Source: Photobacterium sp. Ph5 (GTDB lineage Bacteria > Pseudomonadota > Gammaproteobacteria > Enterobacterales > Vibrionaceae). From it: a stretch of 64,000 bases of DNA. Positions 45,748 through 56,948 of this stretch are shown here, piece by piece; the first letter of the stretch is position 1, and the number at the start of each line of letters is the position of its first letter. Under the pieces are notes generated by a model. It did no database searches. It was given only the letters and a program-made list of their open reading frames with translations, and had not been told where the DNA came from. Location: positions 1 to 64,000 of the forward strand of contig NZ_JADQAQ010000020.1 of assembly GCF_022129445.1 (NCBI RefSeq), given 5' to 3'. Both the position numbers and the translations under genes were made by a program.

Positions 45748-46671
45748 ATGTTTCGACTAGTGACGCCTCAAACCGACGAGCAGTTGGCGAGCTATTACCA
45801 TTTTCGTTGGCGGATGTTGCGCGAACCTTGGCAAATGCCACAAGGCTCTGAACGAGATGCGTATGATGAACTGAGTGAACATCGTATGATCATCAATAAT
45901 CGTGATCAGGTGGTGGCGATTGGGCGTTTATATCTAACGCCTGATAATGAAGGACAAGTACGTTATATGGCGGTTGATCCTGATGTTCGTCACCATGGTT
46001 TAGGTGGCTTAATTTTAATGGCTCTAGAATCACTAGCAAGGCAAGACGGTGCTAAGCGCATGGTGTGTAATGCTCGTGAAGATGCTATCCCATTTTATTT
46101 AAAAAATGGCTTTGCCAGTGAAGGTGAATTGAGTGATGAGCGAGGCCCTGTTCGTCACCAACAAATGCTTAAACATCTTGAGCCATTAAATGAAGTCGTA
46201 CGTCATCCTGAATGGTGTCAGGAATTACAAACACTGTGGCAACAGCAGATCCCGATCAGCGATAAAATGGGGATAAAAATCAACCAATACACAGGTTATC
46301 GCTTTGAAGTGAGTGCGCTGTTTAATGCTAACTTAAACCCCAATGAGTTTATGTTTGCGGGGAGTATTTTTACTATGGCAACCTTAGCGGGCTGGGGCTT
46401 TATTTGGTTATTGTTGAAAGAGCGTGGGCTAGAAGGCAATATCATTTTGGTTGATAGCCATATTCGTTATTCAGCTCCTGTGACAGAGCGACCTAAAGCG
46501 GTGAGTACCATAGAAAACTTACGCGGTGATATTGATCGCTTAGCGAAAGGTCGTAAAGGTCGCATTAGTGTCGATGTGAATGTGTATAGCGGTGGCAAAA
46601 TTGCTTCTAGTTTTACCGGTACTTATTTGATTTTACCATTGCACGTTGAAAACGAATTCACTTCTGTTTGA
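45748..46671 (+). CDS. yiiD: YiiD-like acetyltransferase/thioesterase fusion
   Basis: A 307-residue two-domain protein. Residues 1-140 are a GNAT acetyltransferase (GRLYLTPDNEGQVRYMAVDPDVRHHGLGGLIL spans the acetyl-CoA site). Residues 160-307 form a hotdog thioesterase (GFEV-like SDKMGIKINQYTGYRFEV, FAGSIFTMATLAGWGFIW). The same fusion occurs in E. coli YiiD/FabY-type proteins. The substrates are not established. It is in operon-like order with yihY and dtd, with a 58-base gap. The 3' end overlaps the convergent AsmA-like gene by 49 bases. Confidence 0.88.
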   Translation: MFRLVTPQTDEQLASYYHFRWRMLREPWQMPQGSERDAYDELSEHRMIINNRDQVVAIGRLYLTPDNEGQVRYMAVDPDVRHHGLGGLILMALESLARQDGAKRMVCNAREDAIPFYLKNGFASEGELSDERGPVRHQQMLKHLEPLNEVVRHPEWCQELQTLWQQQIPISDKMGIKINQYTGYRFEVSALFNANLNPNEFMFAGSIFTMATLAGWGFIWLLLKERGLEGNIILVDSHIRYSAPVTERPKAVSTIENLRGDIDRLAKGRKGRISVDVNVYSGGKIASSFTGTYLILPLHVENEFTSV

Positions 46672-48617
46672 TCTGCATGCCAACGACGATCAACCTGTTG
46701 GCAGTCTTCCTTTAATACCCACTCAAGTCGTTGCTGTTTTGGGATCGCTAGATCCCAATCGCTGGTGAGTGATAGGCTAAAATTATCGTTGCTTGCACGC
46801 CAAGTTGGAATGGTGATCTTTCCTCTTTCCGCAGTAATCTTAAGTGGTAATAGAGTTAATGCTGTGTTGCTATCGCTATTTTCATTATCGTTATCTAATT
46901 CTGTACCGAGTAATTTTTCTTTCTTTTTCCAACGGGAAAGTAATTGGGTTGGTACCACTTTATCTAAATGAATATCCCGAAAGGTGAGATCTGCTTGCCC
47001 TGATAAGCTGTAATTGAAACTTTGTCGGTTACTTGCGAGCCCTTGCGCTTGTAATATACCGTCAATTTTACCGTTTAATGGTAGTGGTAATTTGAACCAA
47101 CGATAAATGAGAGCGGCGGGAACACTATCATTCGAGATAGAAATAGACCAAGGCTGACCTTGTTGCGCTAATTGAATATTGGCATCTGCCGTTAGCATGC
47201 CGTTAGTAAAAGGTAAGACAAATTTATTGATTGTCCAGTCGCCATTAGAGCTGCTCATTTCTGCAATAGGATCGGTAAAAACGACTTGGTTGATGCTGGC
47301 AAAGCCAAGGCTGGTATCGAGCTTTCCTTGCCATAATCCCCATTGATGTTGATGCTTTAATACCACATCGTTACCGTCAATATTGATCCCTGCGAGTTGA
47401 AACGGTAGCTGAGTGTCTGTTGCCGTCAATTGTATGTTATTGATATCAAGATTATCGATAGTTAGCTCTGATAATCCTGAGGTTAATGTTTTTGTCGTAT
47501 GTAGCCACTGTGGAGGAAGAAAGCCTTTTATTCCTGATATCAACAATTTTTTTAGTTTGACCTTGTCAGGTGAAATCTCTCCATCCATACGCATATAGCC
47601 ATTGAGTAACTGAGCCGAAATACCCTGACTGTTGATCTTTTCCGGCATGAAATTCAGCTCAATGATCGGTTGTTCAAATACGATATCGTGCCATTTTGCA
47701 TTACTGGCACTGACAGATAAGTGAGCCTTATCTTGTTGCCAGTAACTGTTAGGCCATGACCAATTCTCTAATGACAAACTAATATCATCAGCAGCCCAAA
47801 TAGGTTGTTCAATACTGGTGTCTAGAATGTCAGCACGTTTAATCATGATATGACGAACGGGTATGGCATCTGCTAACCATTGCGACCATGCAGCCAATGG
47901 TTGTGATTGTTGAATGCGAAGGTTAGTTAGCGTGAGTTGATCCAACGTTAATAACTGGGTGTCACGGTTATAGTCTGCGGTGCCATTAAAGTTCGCTCGT
48001 TGCCATCTTCCTGAAAAACCTGCTAGTTGCCAGTGCTGCTGCTGTTTTGTCCCGTTTAATAACAGATTTTCTAGTGTCTGATTGTGCCATGTTATTTGAG
48101 GAGCGCTTAATTGAAACTGTCCACTAAATTGCTGCCACCAAGGTTGTTGATGATCACGATATTGCCAATTATCAATTTGAAGTTGTGCATGGTTGATTGT
48201 TATTGCTGGAGTGACTATTGAGAGATCATTTATCGCTAAACGATCAATAGAAAAGACAGAGAGATGTTCAAACTTATCCCATTGCTGATGATGTAAATCG
48301 ATCCCATCAATTATGACGTTAGAAAAAATTAGATGCTGTGTTTGTAATGAACGTGATGAAAGTTCGAGAGTGATACTGTGAACTGACAATAACGTTTTAT
48401 TCGCTTTTTTTACGGTTAGTGGTTGAAGCGTTATTTGTAGCGGTTGTTTTATATCATAGTGTAATTGTGTTTCAGCTAATTGATAGTGAGAGAAAATGGC
48501 GAGGGTGTGATTGAGTAAGGGGGTTGCGTAGCGGGTTTGCAGTAATACGATCAGTGCTGCGATACTCAGTCCGCCAAGCAGTAATACAGAAGCAACAAGT
48601 TTGATAACCCAACGCAT
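46623..48617 (-). CDS. AsmA-family envelope protein
   Basis: A 664-residue protein with an N-terminal membrane anchor (VIKLVASVLLLGGLSIAALIVLL). A long beta-rich periplasmic part follows, typical of AsmA and TamB-type lipid-transfer proteins. The repeated pattern of short strands (IDNLDINNIQLTATDTQLPF, LTADANIQLAQQG, FNYSLSGQADLTFRD) supports the class. AsmA-like proteins are thought to bridge the envelope and move phospholipids. Which paralogue it is cannot be told by eye. It is convergent with yiiD and shares 49 bases of 3' end. Confidence 0.75.
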   Translation of the reverse strand: MRWVIKLVASVLLLGGLSIAALIVLLQTRYATPLLNHTLAIFSHYQLAETQLHYDIKQPLQITLQPLTVKKANKTLLSVHSITLELSSRSLQTQHLIFSNVIIDGIDLHHQQWDKFEHLSVFSIDRLAINDLSIVTPAITINHAQLQIDNWQYRDHQQPWWQQFSGQFQLSAPQITWHNQTLENLLLNGTKQQQHWQLAGFSGRWQRANFNGTADYNRDTQLLTLDQLTLTNLRIQQSQPLAAWSQWLADAIPVRHIMIKRADILDTSIEQPIWAADDISLSLENWSWPNSYWQQDKAHLSVSASNAKWHDIVFEQPIIELNFMPEKINSQGISAQLLNGYMRMDGEISPDKVKLKKLLISGIKGFLPPQWLHTTKTLTSGLSELTIDNLDINNIQLTATDTQLPFQLAGINIDGNDVVLKHQHQWGLWQGKLDTSLGFASINQVVFTDPIAEMSSSNGDWTINKFVLPFTNGMLTADANIQLAQQGQPWSISISNDSVPAALIYRWFKLPLPLNGKIDGILQAQGLASNRQSFNYSLSGQADLTFRDIHLDKVVPTQLLSRWKKKEKLLGTELDNDNENSDSNTALTLLPLKITAERGKITIPTWRASNDNFSLSLTSDWDLAIPKQQRLEWVLKEDCQQVDRRWHADQTEVNSFSTCNGKIK

Positions 48618-48761
48618 AATTCATTCCCTGAAAGGCATTAACACATTTTTATTACTTATATGATGAGATTGGCGCAAATATCAGTAATTGGCAAGATATG
48701 TGAGTCGGATTTGAGGCACGTTATAGTTTTGAATTTATAATAGATTCGTGATGTGAGAGAT

Positions 48762-48787
48762 AAAAAAGCCCCTACAAATAGGGGCTT
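48762..48787 (-). terminator. Terminator of pckA
   Basis: On the minus strand AAGCCCCTA, loop TTTG, TAGGGGCT and six T. Confidence 0.92.
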
Positions 48788-48800
48788 GGTTGTTGGAGGT

Positions 48801-50432
48801 TTAATCGAGCTGTGGACCAGCTTTGACTAAAGACTCGCCTTCTGCGGTATCAGTATATTTATCGAAGTTTGCGATAAATCGACTTGCAAGATCTTTGGCT
48901 TTACTTTCCCATTGTAGTGGGTCGGTATAGGTATCACGAGGATCTAGAATTTCAGAGTCGACACCGGGTAATGCCGTCGGTACGGTTAAATTGAAAATAG
49001 GAATTTGCTTAGTCGGTGCGCTATCAATTGAACCATCTAAAATCGCATCGATAATGCCACGAGTATCTTGGATCGAAATACGTTTACCTGTGCCATTCCA
49101 GCCTGTATTGACTAAGTAAGCTTCAGCCCCTGCTGCCTCCATGCGTTTCACTAATACTTCTGCATATTGTGTTGGGTGGAGGGTTAAAAATGCATTACCA
49201 AAACAGGCAGAGAAGGTGGGTGTTGGCTCGGTAATACCACGCTCAGTGCCCGCCAGTTTTGCAGTAAAGCCTGACAAGAAATGATATTTGGTTTGCTCGG
49301 GTGTTAGCTTTGATACTGGAGGCAATACACCAAATGCATCAGCCGATAAGAAGATCACTTTATTGGCATGACCACCTTTTGAAATAGGTTTTACAATATT
49401 ATCGATATGATAAATAGGGTAAGACACACGGGTGTTTTCTGTTTTTGAATTATCATTAAAATCGATAGAACCATCATTACGTACGGTTACGTTTTCCAGT
49501 AACGCATCACGACGGATAGCATGGTAAATATCAGGCTCGGCTTCTTTTGAAAGGTTGATGGTTTTTGCATAACATCCTCCTTCAAAGTTAAACACGCCGT
49601 TATCATCCCAACCATGCTCATCATCACCAATTAATGCCCGTTTAGGATCGGTCGATAGGGTCGTTTTACCTGTACCAGATAAGCCAAAGAAGATGGCGGT
49701 ATCACCACTTTCCCCTTTATTGGCAGAGCAATGCATAGAGGCAATGCCTTTGAGGGGTAAAAAGTAGTTCATCATTGCGAACATCCCTTTTTTCATCTCG
49801 CCGCCATACCATGTACCACCAATAAGCTGCATTTTTTCAGAGAGGTTAAATACCGTGAAGTTCTCTGAGTTCATGCCGTGCTCTTGCCATTTAGGGTTAG
49901 TACACTTCGAGCCATTCATGATCACAAAGTCGGGCTCAAATGTTGCTAACTCAGCCTCTGTGGGGCGAATAAACATGTTTTTAACGAAGTGTGCTTGCCA
50001 AGCGACTTCAGTGATCACCCGAATACATAAACGGGTATCAGGATTAGCGCCACAATAACCATCTACCACAAAAAGACGCTTGTTAGAGAGTTGCGTTGTT
50101 ACGAGAGATTTAAGATCATGCCATGCTCGCTGGCTCAGTGGCTTATTATCGTTTTTGCCTTGATCTGACCACCACAGAGTATCTTGGGTGGTACCGTCTT
50201 TTACAATAAACTTATCTTGTGGTGAACGACCCGTAAATATCCCTGTATCGACAGCAACAGCACCAAGCTCGGTGACAATGCCTTTCTCAAACCCTTTTAA
50301 CTCAGTTTTCGTTTCTTCTTCGAATAGTATTTCGTAAGAAGGGTTACGAATAACATCTGTAACATTGAGTATTCCGTATCGGGATAAATCCATGTTCGTT
50401 GCAACCTTATTATCGACACACATCGTGCTCAT
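48801..50432 (-). CDS. pckA: Phosphoenolpyruvate carboxykinase (ATP)
   Basis: PckA converts oxaloacetate to phosphoenolpyruvate, the first step of gluconeogenesis. The 543-residue protein has [11 protein letters not shown], the ATP loop GLSGTGKT at about 250-257 with [37 protein letters not shown] and the C-terminal [11 protein letters not shown] start at the ATG at 50432 (MSTMCVDNK), preceded by AAGGAG, giving the normal family length. A frame 16 codons longer (from 50480) is unlikely. Confidence 0.97.
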   Translation of the reverse strand: MSTMCVDNKVATNMDLSRYGILNVTDVIRNPSYEILFEEETKTELKGFEKGIVTELGAVAVDTGIFTGRSPQDKFIVKDGTTQDTLWWSDQGKNDNKPLSQRAWHDLKSLVTTQLSNKRLFVVDGYCGANPDTRLCIRVITEVAWQAHFVKNMFIRPTEAELATFEPDFVIMNGSKCTNPKWQEHGMNSENFTVFNLSEKMQLIGGTWYGGEMKKGMFAMMNYFLPLKGIASMHCSANKGESGDTAIFFGLSGTGKTTLSTDPKRALIGDDEHGWDDNGVFNFEGGCYAKTINLSKEAEPDIYHAIRRDALLENVTVRNDGSIDFNDNSKTENTRVSYPIYHIDNIVKPISKGGHANKVIFLSADAFGVLPPVSKLTPEQTKYHFLSGFTAKLAGTERGITEPTPTFSACFGNAFLTLHPTQYAEVLVKRMEAAGAEAYLVNTGWNGTGKRISIQDTRGIIDAILDGSIDSAPTKQIPIFNLTVPTALPGVDSEILDPRDTYTDPLQWESKAKDLASRFIANFDKYTDTAEGESLVKAGPQLD

Positions 50433-50687
50433 TGGCGCTCCTTGGGTAAGATGTTGTTTAACTATTAACCATGCTAGCAACCATAAAGGGCTAAATCAGG
50501 GATATACATCATAAAATAACCTTAATCTTTATAAGGTTAATGAGAGTGTGAATTAGATGTTTTTATTTAGTTTACAGGGCGGTTAAAGCAGAAAGCTAGA
50601 GGGTTGAATTATTATTTCTGGTGAAAAAAGAAGCAGTTTTTAGTGGTTCACTTTCAAGTTTTTGCTTGAATGTTGGTTTTTAATATG

Positions 50688-50713
50688 AAAAAGCCGACAT
50701 ATATGCCGGCTTT
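50688..50713 (-). terminator. Terminator of hslO
   Basis: On the minus strand AAAGCCGGCAT, loop, ATGTCGGCTTTTT. Confidence 0.85.
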
Positions 50714-50747
50714 GTAATTATATTTCAAGCTTAATACGAAGCGAGAA

Positions 50748-51626
50748 TTAATGAACGTTGCTCTCGTCAGCATTGCCAGCATTTTCACGAAGTGCTGCAA
50801 TATCAATGCTATCGAAGTCATAATCTGTGCCACAGTAATCACAATGCAGTGATACTTTACCGTCTTCCGCTAAGATTTTTTCAATCTCATCTGGGTGAAG
50901 GCTAATAACGGCAGAGCCACTACGATCTCGTGAGCAACCACACTCAAAGCTTACAGCTTGTGGTTCGAACACTTTGACTTCTTCTTGGTGGTATAAACGG
51001 TAAAGTAGATCTTGCGCGTCTAAGCTAAATAGCTCGTCGTCTTTAACTGTATCAGTGATTGTTTCTAAGTGCTCAAAATCACCTTCACTACCCTGACCAT
51101 CAGGCATTACTTGTAATAGCATACCTGCAGCTTTCGGTTGGCCTTCAAACTCACCGGTACGTAGCCAGATACGTGTTTTTAGCTGCTCAGAGTTTTTAAA
51201 GTAAGCCTCTAAACATTCCGCCATGGTTTCACCTTCAAGACCAACGACACCTTGGTAACGCTCACCTTTGGTTGGAAGAATAGTGATTACCATGTAGCCT
51301 TTACCCATTAGATCATGGATAGAGCTGTCTTCTTTGATATCGCCTTCCCAGCGAGCAACACCACGTAGTTTTTGGTTTTGATCACCGTTAATCACGGCAA
51401 GGCTAACTGGACCATCACCTTGTAATTGTACTGTGATTGAACCTTCAAACTTTAATGTAGCGGTTAATAGGCTTGTTGCTACCAATAATTCACCTAACAG
51501 TGTTTTGATCGGTGCTGGGTAGTCAGTGCTTGAGATGATTTGTTGGTAAGTATCACCTAGCTGTACTAACTCACCACGTACTGAAACGCCATCAAATAGG
51601 TAACGGTTTAAAAAATCTTGTGTCAT
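50748..51626 (-). CDS. hslO: Redox-regulated chaperone Hsp33
   Basis: HslO (Hsp33) is a holdase activated by oxidation. The 292-residue protein ends with the redox switch: Cys229-x-Cys231 (ECGCSRD) and Cys262-x-x-Cys265 (HCDYCG), the four zinc ligands that open on oxidation. N-terminal signatures: [16 protein letters not shown] and [10 protein letters not shown]. It lies 166 bases downstream of hslR in the same direction, a known pairing. Confidence 0.96.
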   Translation of the reverse strand: MTQDFLNRYLFDGVSVRGELVQLGDTYQQIISSTDYPAPIKTLLGELLVATSLLTATLKFEGSITVQLQGDGPVSLAVINGDQNQKLRGVARWEGDIKEDSSIHDLMGKGYMVITILPTKGERYQGVVGLEGETMAECLEAYFKNSEQLKTRIWLRTGEFEGQPKAAGMLLQVMPDGQGSEGDFEHLETITDTVKDDELFSLDAQDLLYRLYHQEEVKVFEPQAVSFECGCSRDRSGSAVISLHPDEIEKILAEDGKVSLHCDYCGTDYDFDSIDIAALRENAGNADESNVH

Positions 51627-51792
51627 GTTCTCTTTTCTCCAGCTGTGGCGCCAACCTTACATCATATTTGGTAGTGCATCTAAATGCGTTATACCCAGTA
51701 TTTCAATGAACTCATGTGGCTCAGCATTTGGCTTACTTGTTATAAAGCACTCTGCTATTACCAGTGATGAATTGATAAAGGCTGGCAACCTT

Positions 51793-52203
51793 TTATTCTG
51801 ATGTATTGATGTTTTTGAATCTCATGATGTCACGACGTTGTTTTTTATCAGGTCGTTTGATCGGACTCGGACTATCAAAAGCATTGAGTTTGCGCATTTG
51901 TGCATGGCGTTCCCGTAATTCAATACTTTGTGCTGTTTCTTGATATAGCAATTGTGCTTCCGGTGCACCACGGCGGGTATCAGAGATTTTTTCGATGGTA
52001 ACGGTTTTTTCATCGTTACCTTGGCGCAATTTCACTTCAGCGCCAATTTCAACCATTTTACTCGGTTTTGAGCGTTGCCCGTTATATTGCACTTTGCCGC
52101 CATCAATCATAGCGCGAGCAACAGAACGAGTCTTATAAAAACGTGCAGCCCATAACCATTTATCAAGACGAACCTGTTTTAGTTCGGATGTCGCTTGACC
52201 CAT
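51793..52203 (-). CDS. hslR: Heat-shock protein 15, ribosome-associated
   Basis: Hsp15 binds 50S subunits carrying stuck peptidyl-tRNA. The 136-residue product has an N-terminal S4 RNA-binding domain (VRLDKWLWAARFYKTRSVAR, IDGGKVQYNGQR) and a basic C-terminal tail (KRPDKKQRRDIMRFK). The start at 52203 (MGQATSEL) follows AAAGGAA six bases upstream, preferred to an ATG six codons earlier. Confidence 0.93.
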   Translation of the reverse strand: MGQATSELKQVRLDKWLWAARFYKTRSVARAMIDGGKVQYNGQRSKPSKMVEIGAEVKLRQGNDEKTVTIEKISDTRRGAPEAQLLYQETAQSIELRERHAQMRKLNAFDSPSPIKRPDKKQRRDIMRFKNINTSE

Positions 52204-52485
52204 AACGGTTCCTTTATTCAAAGGGGCGATAAAATATCACATTGTTTTAATAGCGTCAGCTATCACTTATTTCTAATAAATGGTGATGTTAATCGGGGTT
52301 TTCAATCATTAATTAGGAATTTATTACAAATTATCGTTAGTCTTTTAAGTAATTTTCCCTTTTTTTAAAATAATGAATAGCATTCAAGGTTTTAAAAAGA
52401 GATCATAAAATCTGATTATTATAACTCTTGTTTATTATAGGGAAGGTTAATACTCCTCCCAATATTCATTGAATGGATTTCCACT
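52204..52485. other. Intergenic region between hslR and the gsp operon
   Basis: Divergent spacer, AT-rich, with no frame or strong hairpin that I would support. It must hold the promoters for hslR and for gspC. No consensus box stood out. Confidence 0.5.
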
Positions 52486-53373
52486 ATGCAAGTACCTACA
52501 TGGTTGCCCATGATGACCACAAAGCGCCCGCTCTCTCAGCGCACACTTACTCGACTACTGACGTGTCTACTAGTGGTTATTTTAGCGTGGATTTCTGGTC
52601 GTATTGTGTGGATGTTATTAGCCCCCCCAGCGGCGGTTGCGCCTTGGCAAGCGAAGTCGGTAAAAGTGATGGCGTCAGGCTCTGATGTTAATGTCGGTAA
52701 CTTATTGTCAATGAATCTATTTGGGCAATATAACGCGCAGCCGAAGCCTGTTGAAACTACGGTAAAAAAAGATGCGCCACAAACCCGATTAAATTTGAAA
52801 CTAGTCGGAGTTGTCGCGAGTAGTGATCCCCAATCTGCATTTGCCGTGATTACAAATAACGGTAAGCAGAATACCTATGGCGTTAATGAAGTTATTGATG
52901 GTACCCGTGTGACCTTAAAAGCGGTGTTTAACGATCGCGTTATTATTAGTAATAGTGGTCGTGATGAAACCGTAATGCTTGAAGGGTTGAAATTTTCTAC
53001 ATCATCTCAACCAGCGAATCAAAAAATAACCGCAGATAAATCCACGAAACCCAATGCCGACAGTTCTAAATTAGCTGAGATTAAAAAGAAAATCTTAGCT
53101 CAACCTCAATCTTTATTTAGTTATATTCGTTTATCCCAAGTGAAGAAAGATGGCGAAGTACAGGGATATCGAGTTAATCCAGGTAAAGACCGAATTTTAT
53201 TTGATTCTGTTGGTCTCAAAGCGAATGATTTGGCAGTCGCGATCAACGGCAATAGCCTGACCGATCCAAGTGTGATGGCAAAACTATGGGCTGAGCTTTC
53301 TTCAGCGACGGATTTTACCTTGACGGTTGAACGTGGCGGTCAAGTTCATGATATTCACATTGAGCTGCAATAA
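52486..53373 (+). CDS. gspC: Type II secretion protein GspC (EpsC)
   Basis: GspC links the inner-membrane platform to the secretin. The 295-residue protein has a short cytosolic start, one membrane helix at about 24-46 (LLTCLLVVILAWISGRIVW), a Pro/Lys linker, the HR domain (about 100-170, LNLKLVGVVASSDPQSAFAV, ILSNSGRDET-like) and a C-terminal PDZ-type domain (GYRVNPGKDRILFDSVGLK). It begins the full gspC-N operon. The ATG at 52486 has no strong SD; a start at residue 9 or 10 cannot be excluded. Confidence 0.92.
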   Translation: MQVPTWLPMMTTKRPLSQRTLTRLLTCLLVVILAWISGRIVWMLLAPPAAVAPWQAKSVKVMASGSDVNVGNLLSMNLFGQYNAQPKPVETTVKKDAPQTRLNLKLVGVVASSDPQSAFAVITNNGKQNTYGVNEVIDGTRVTLKAVFNDRVIISNSGRDETVMLEGLKFSTSSQPANQKITADKSTKPNADSSKLAEIKKKILAQPQSLFSYIRLSQVKKDGEVQGYRVNPGKDRILFDSVGLKANDLAVAINGNSLTDPSVMAKLWAELSSATDFTLTVERGGQVHDIHIELQ

Positions 53374-53421
53374 TAGCAGTGCATTGCGTGACAAAAAAAG
53401 ACGAAAACGCAGGAGTTTTTT

Positions 53422-55446
53422 GTGAAAAAATTAATGGGTAAAAGTGCCCTGTGGTTAGCAAGTAGCTTGCTTTGTAGTTCGGCAATGGCTGATGAGCTAA
53501 GTGCCAATTTCAAAGGGACAGATATTCAAGAGTTCATCAATATTGTTGGGCGCTCATTACATAAGACTATCATCATTGATCCTGCGGTTCGTGGTCAGGT
53601 AAACGTGCGTAGTTATGATCTTCTTAATGATGAGCAATATTACCGTTTCTTCCTGAATGTGTTGGAAGTCTATGGTTTTGCTGTTGTAGAAATGGAAGAT
53701 GGCGTACTCAAAGTTATTCGTGATAAAGATGCCAAAACCTCTGCGATTCCCGTGGTAGGGGCTAACGACAGTAATGTACCTGGTGATGCTGTGGTTACGC
53801 GTGTTATCGCAGTTAAAAACGTGTCGGTAAGAGAGCTTTCTCCATTACTGCGCCAACTTAATGATAATGCGGGGGCAGGTAACGTTGTTCACTATGATCC
53901 TGCCAATATCATTATGATCACTGGTCGTGCTGCGGTGGTTAACCGTTTAGCGGATATTATTGAGCGTGTCGATCGTGCTGGTAATAAAGACGTGACTGTT
54001 GTGTCGCTGAATAATGCTTCGGCACCTGAAATGGTACGTATTGTTGAGGCGTTAAATAAAAGTGCTGATGCGAAATCAACCCCAGGTTTTTTGATCCCGA
54101 AAGCGGTGGCCGATGAGCGAACAAATTCGGTATTAATTTCTGGTGATCCTAAAGTTCGTGAACGTTTAAAAGCTCTGATTCATAAGCTTGATAAAGAGAT
54201 GGCAGCAAGCGGTAATAGTCGCGTTATCTACCTTAAATACGCGAAAGCCGCCGATATGGTTGATGTGCTAAAAGGCGTGTCTGAAAATATCCAAGCGGCA
54301 AATAAGAGTAACACGCCACAAGTGAGTCAATCGAGCAAAGATGAAGTCATGATTTCTGCTCATGACGCCACTAACTCTCTGATTATTTCTGCCCCCAGTG
54401 ATGTGATGAATAAACTTGAGTCGATTATCTCTCAATTAGATATTCGTCGTGCACAAGTCCATATTGAAGCCATGATTGTGGAAGTACAAGAAGGTGACGG
54501 TGTCGATTTCGGTGTGCAATGGGGCTCGCAAGACGGTGGTGTGATCCAATTTGGTAACAGCGGTGCACCTATTGGCGGCTTATTGTCGGCACAAGAGGCT
54601 GCGAGAGATAAAACGACAACACAAACCCGTACCAATCCTGACACAGGTGAACAGTTGCCACCAATTGTAACGACAGAAAGTGGTGACTTAGCACCTATGG
54701 CTGCCTTCTTAGGCGGTGTGAAAGGGGCTGCAGCTGCAATTGCATTAGGCGATTGGACAGCGTTGGTAACGGCAGTGCAGTCTAACCGAAATGTGAACGT
54801 ACTATCGACACCGAATATCACTGTATTGGATAACCAAGAAGCGAATTTATCGGTTGGTCAGGAAGTCCCTGTGACGACTGGTTCACAAACAGGCTCTAAT
54901 AACGATAATCCGTTTACTACGGTTGAGCGTAAGGATGTCGGTATTCAACTTAAAGTCACCCCACAGATCAACGAAGGGGACTCTGTTCAAATGAAGATTG
55001 AACAGGTTGTCTCACAAGTGGCTGATGCTAATGGTGCCGTTGATATTCGTTTTGATAAGCGAGAGCTAACCACATCGGTATTGGTTAAAGACGGTAACAT
55101 GATCGCACTAGGTGGCTTAATGCAAGAGAAGACCCTTGAGTCTGAGCAAAAAGTACCGATTTTAGGTGATATTCCCGTTCTTGGTGCATTATTCCGCTCT
55201 ACTAATAACCAAACCGAAAAAACCAATCTAATGGTTTTCATTCGTCCAACCATTCTACGTGACGGAATGAGTGCTGACGGTTTAACTCAGCGCAAGTACA
55301 ACTATATTCGTGCGCAGCAATTATACCAAGCAGATAAAGGTATGCGTTTGATGGATGCTGATATGCCTGTATTACCAAAATACGGTGAAGATATGGATTT
55401 ACCGGCTGAAGTGCGTGCCTTTGTTTCTCAGTTGGAGCAACGCTAA
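53422..55446 (+). CDS. gspD: Type II secretion secretin GspD (EpsD)
   Basis: The outer-membrane secretin pore. The 674-residue precursor has a signal peptide cut after SSAMA (residue 23). N0-N3 ring-building domains follow ([51 protein letters not shown]), then the secretin domain ([51 protein letters not shown]). It starts with GTG at 53422 with AGGAG 7 bases upstream. It shares one base with the gspE ATG. Confidence 0.97.
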   Translation: MKKLMGKSALWLASSLLCSSAMADELSANFKGTDIQEFINIVGRSLHKTIIIDPAVRGQVNVRSYDLLNDEQYYRFFLNVLEVYGFAVVEMEDGVLKVIRDKDAKTSAIPVVGANDSNVPGDAVVTRVIAVKNVSVRELSPLLRQLNDNAGAGNVVHYDPANIIMITGRAAVVNRLADIIERVDRAGNKDVTVVSLNNASAPEMVRIVEALNKSADAKSTPGFLIPKAVADERTNSVLISGDPKVRERLKALIHKLDKEMAASGNSRVIYLKYAKAADMVDVLKGVSENIQAANKSNTPQVSQSSKDEVMISAHDATNSLIISAPSDVMNKLESIISQLDIRRAQVHIEAMIVEVQEGDGVDFGVQWGSQDGGVIQFGNSGAPIGGLLSAQEAARDKTTTQTRTNPDTGEQLPPIVTTESGDLAPMAAFLGGVKGAAAAIALGDWTALVTAVQSNRNVNVLSTPNITVLDNQEANLSVGQEVPVTTGSQTGSNNDNPFTTVERKDVGIQLKVTPQINEGDSVQMKIEQVVSQVADANGAVDIRFDKRELTTSVLVKDGNMIALGGLMQEKTLESEQKVPILGDIPVLGALFRSTNNQTEKTNLMVFIRPTILRDGMSADGLTQRKYNYIRAQQLYQADKGMRLMDADMPVLPKYGEDMDLPAEVRAFVSQLEQR

Positions 55447-56948
55447 TGGCTGATGGGTTTTTAGAAACAGAATCAACGGTAACGTTTCGATTACCTTTCT
55501 CTTTTGCCAAGCGCCATCATGTAGTGGTAGAGGCAGGTGAGCAAGGATGGCAACTCTATTTCAGTGGACAATTGTCTGCTGCGGTACTTGCTGAAGTACG
55601 TCGAGTGCTAGGTTGCTGTTTTACGCCCATCGCATTAAGTGACAGTGAGTTTGAGCAAAAGTTAACAGAAGCATACCAACGTGATTCATCAGAAGCGCGC
55701 CAGTTAATGCAAGATTTGGGTTCTGATAGCGATGACTTTTTTGCTCTTGCTGAAGACTTACCTGAAACAGAAGACTTGCTCGAATCAGAAGACGATGCAC
55801 CTATTATCAAATTGATCAATGCCATGTTGGCTGAAGCGATCAAAGAAGGTGCATCTGATATTCATATCGAAACCTTTGAAAAAGTGTTGTCGATCCGTTT
55901 TCGTATCGATGGCATGTTACGTGAGGTCTTACAGCCTAGTCGTAAATTGGCACCGCTGCTTGTTTCACGTATTAAGGTGATGGCAAAGCTTGATATTGCA
56001 GAAAAACGTATTCCTCAAGATGGTCGTATTTCACTGCGAATTGGTGGTCGTGCGGTTGATGTACGTGTATCAACCATGCCTTCTTCTCATGGCGAGCGAG
56101 TAGTACTGCGTTTATTAGATAAAAACGCGACACGTCTTGATTTACATAGTCTGGGTATGACTGATGAAAATCACCAAGCGTTTAGAAAAATCATCGAGCG
56201 TCCACACGGTATCATTTTAGTTACGGGTCCGACAGGTTCAGGTAAATCCACTACCTTGTATGCGGGTTTACAAGAGCTTAACAGCGCCGAGCGTAATATT
56301 TTAACCGTCGAAGATCCGATTGAGTTTGATATCGATGGCATTGGACAAACGCAAGTTAACAGCAAAGTTGATATGACATTTGCGCGTGGTTTACGTGCCA
56401 TTCTTCGTCAAGATCCCGATGTGGTGATGATTGGTGAGATCCGTGATTTAGAAACTGCAGCGATTGCTGTTCAAGCATCGCTAACGGGTCACATGGTGTT
56501 ATCAACCCTTCACACCAATACCGCAGTGGGTGCGATCACCCGTTTACGTGATATGGGGATAGAACCCTTCTTAGTGTCATCGTCATTGCTCGGGGTGTTA
56601 GCCCAACGATTAGTACGTACGCTATGTAAAGATTGTCGTCAGCCTTATGAAGCTGATAGCCAACAGAAAAAGCTATTTAACCTAGCCGAATCTGAATCAT
56701 TAACGTTGTATCGCCCGAGTGGCTGTGAGCATTGTAACCAGAAAGGCTATCGTGGTCGTACAGGTATTCATGAGCTATTGCTGGTGGATGAAGAAGTTCA
56801 GGAGTTGATTCATGGTGAAGCGGGTGAGCAAGCGATTGAGAAATACGTGCGTCAATATACGCCAAGTATTCGCGATGATGGTTTAGCAAAAGTACGTCAA
56901 GGGATCACCACACTTGAAGAAGTGATGCGTGTGACGAAGGAGAGCTAA
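55446..56948 (+). CDS. gspE: Type II secretion ATPase GspE (EpsE)
   Basis: The cytosolic hexameric motor driving pseudopilus assembly. The 500-residue protein has N1/N2 domains, Walker A GPTGSGKS at 261-268 (Lys267), Asp and His boxes ([23 protein letters not shown]) and Walker B ([10 protein letters not shown]). A tetracysteine zinc element (CKDC ... CEHC, about 395-432) follows, as in all GspE. It overlaps gspD and gspF by one base each. Confidence 0.97.
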   Translation: MADGFLETESTVTFRLPFSFAKRHHVVVEAGEQGWQLYFSGQLSAAVLAEVRRVLGCCFTPIALSDSEFEQKLTEAYQRDSSEARQLMQDLGSDSDDFFALAEDLPETEDLLESEDDAPIIKLINAMLAEAIKEGASDIHIETFEKVLSIRFRIDGMLREVLQPSRKLAPLLVSRIKVMAKLDIAEKRIPQDGRISLRIGGRAVDVRVSTMPSSHGERVVLRLLDKNATRLDLHSLGMTDENHQAFRKIIERPHGIILVTGPTGSGKSTTLYAGLQELNSAERNILTVEDPIEFDIDGIGQTQVNSKVDMTFARGLRAILRQDPDVVMIGEIRDLETAAIAVQASLTGHMVLSTLHTNTAVGAITRLRDMGIEPFLVSSSLLGVLAQRLVRTLCKDCRQPYEADSQQKKLFNLAESESLTLYRPSGCEHCNQKGYRGRTGIHELLLVDEEVQELIHGEAGEQAIEKYVRQYTPSIRDDGLAKVRQGITTLEEVMRVTKES

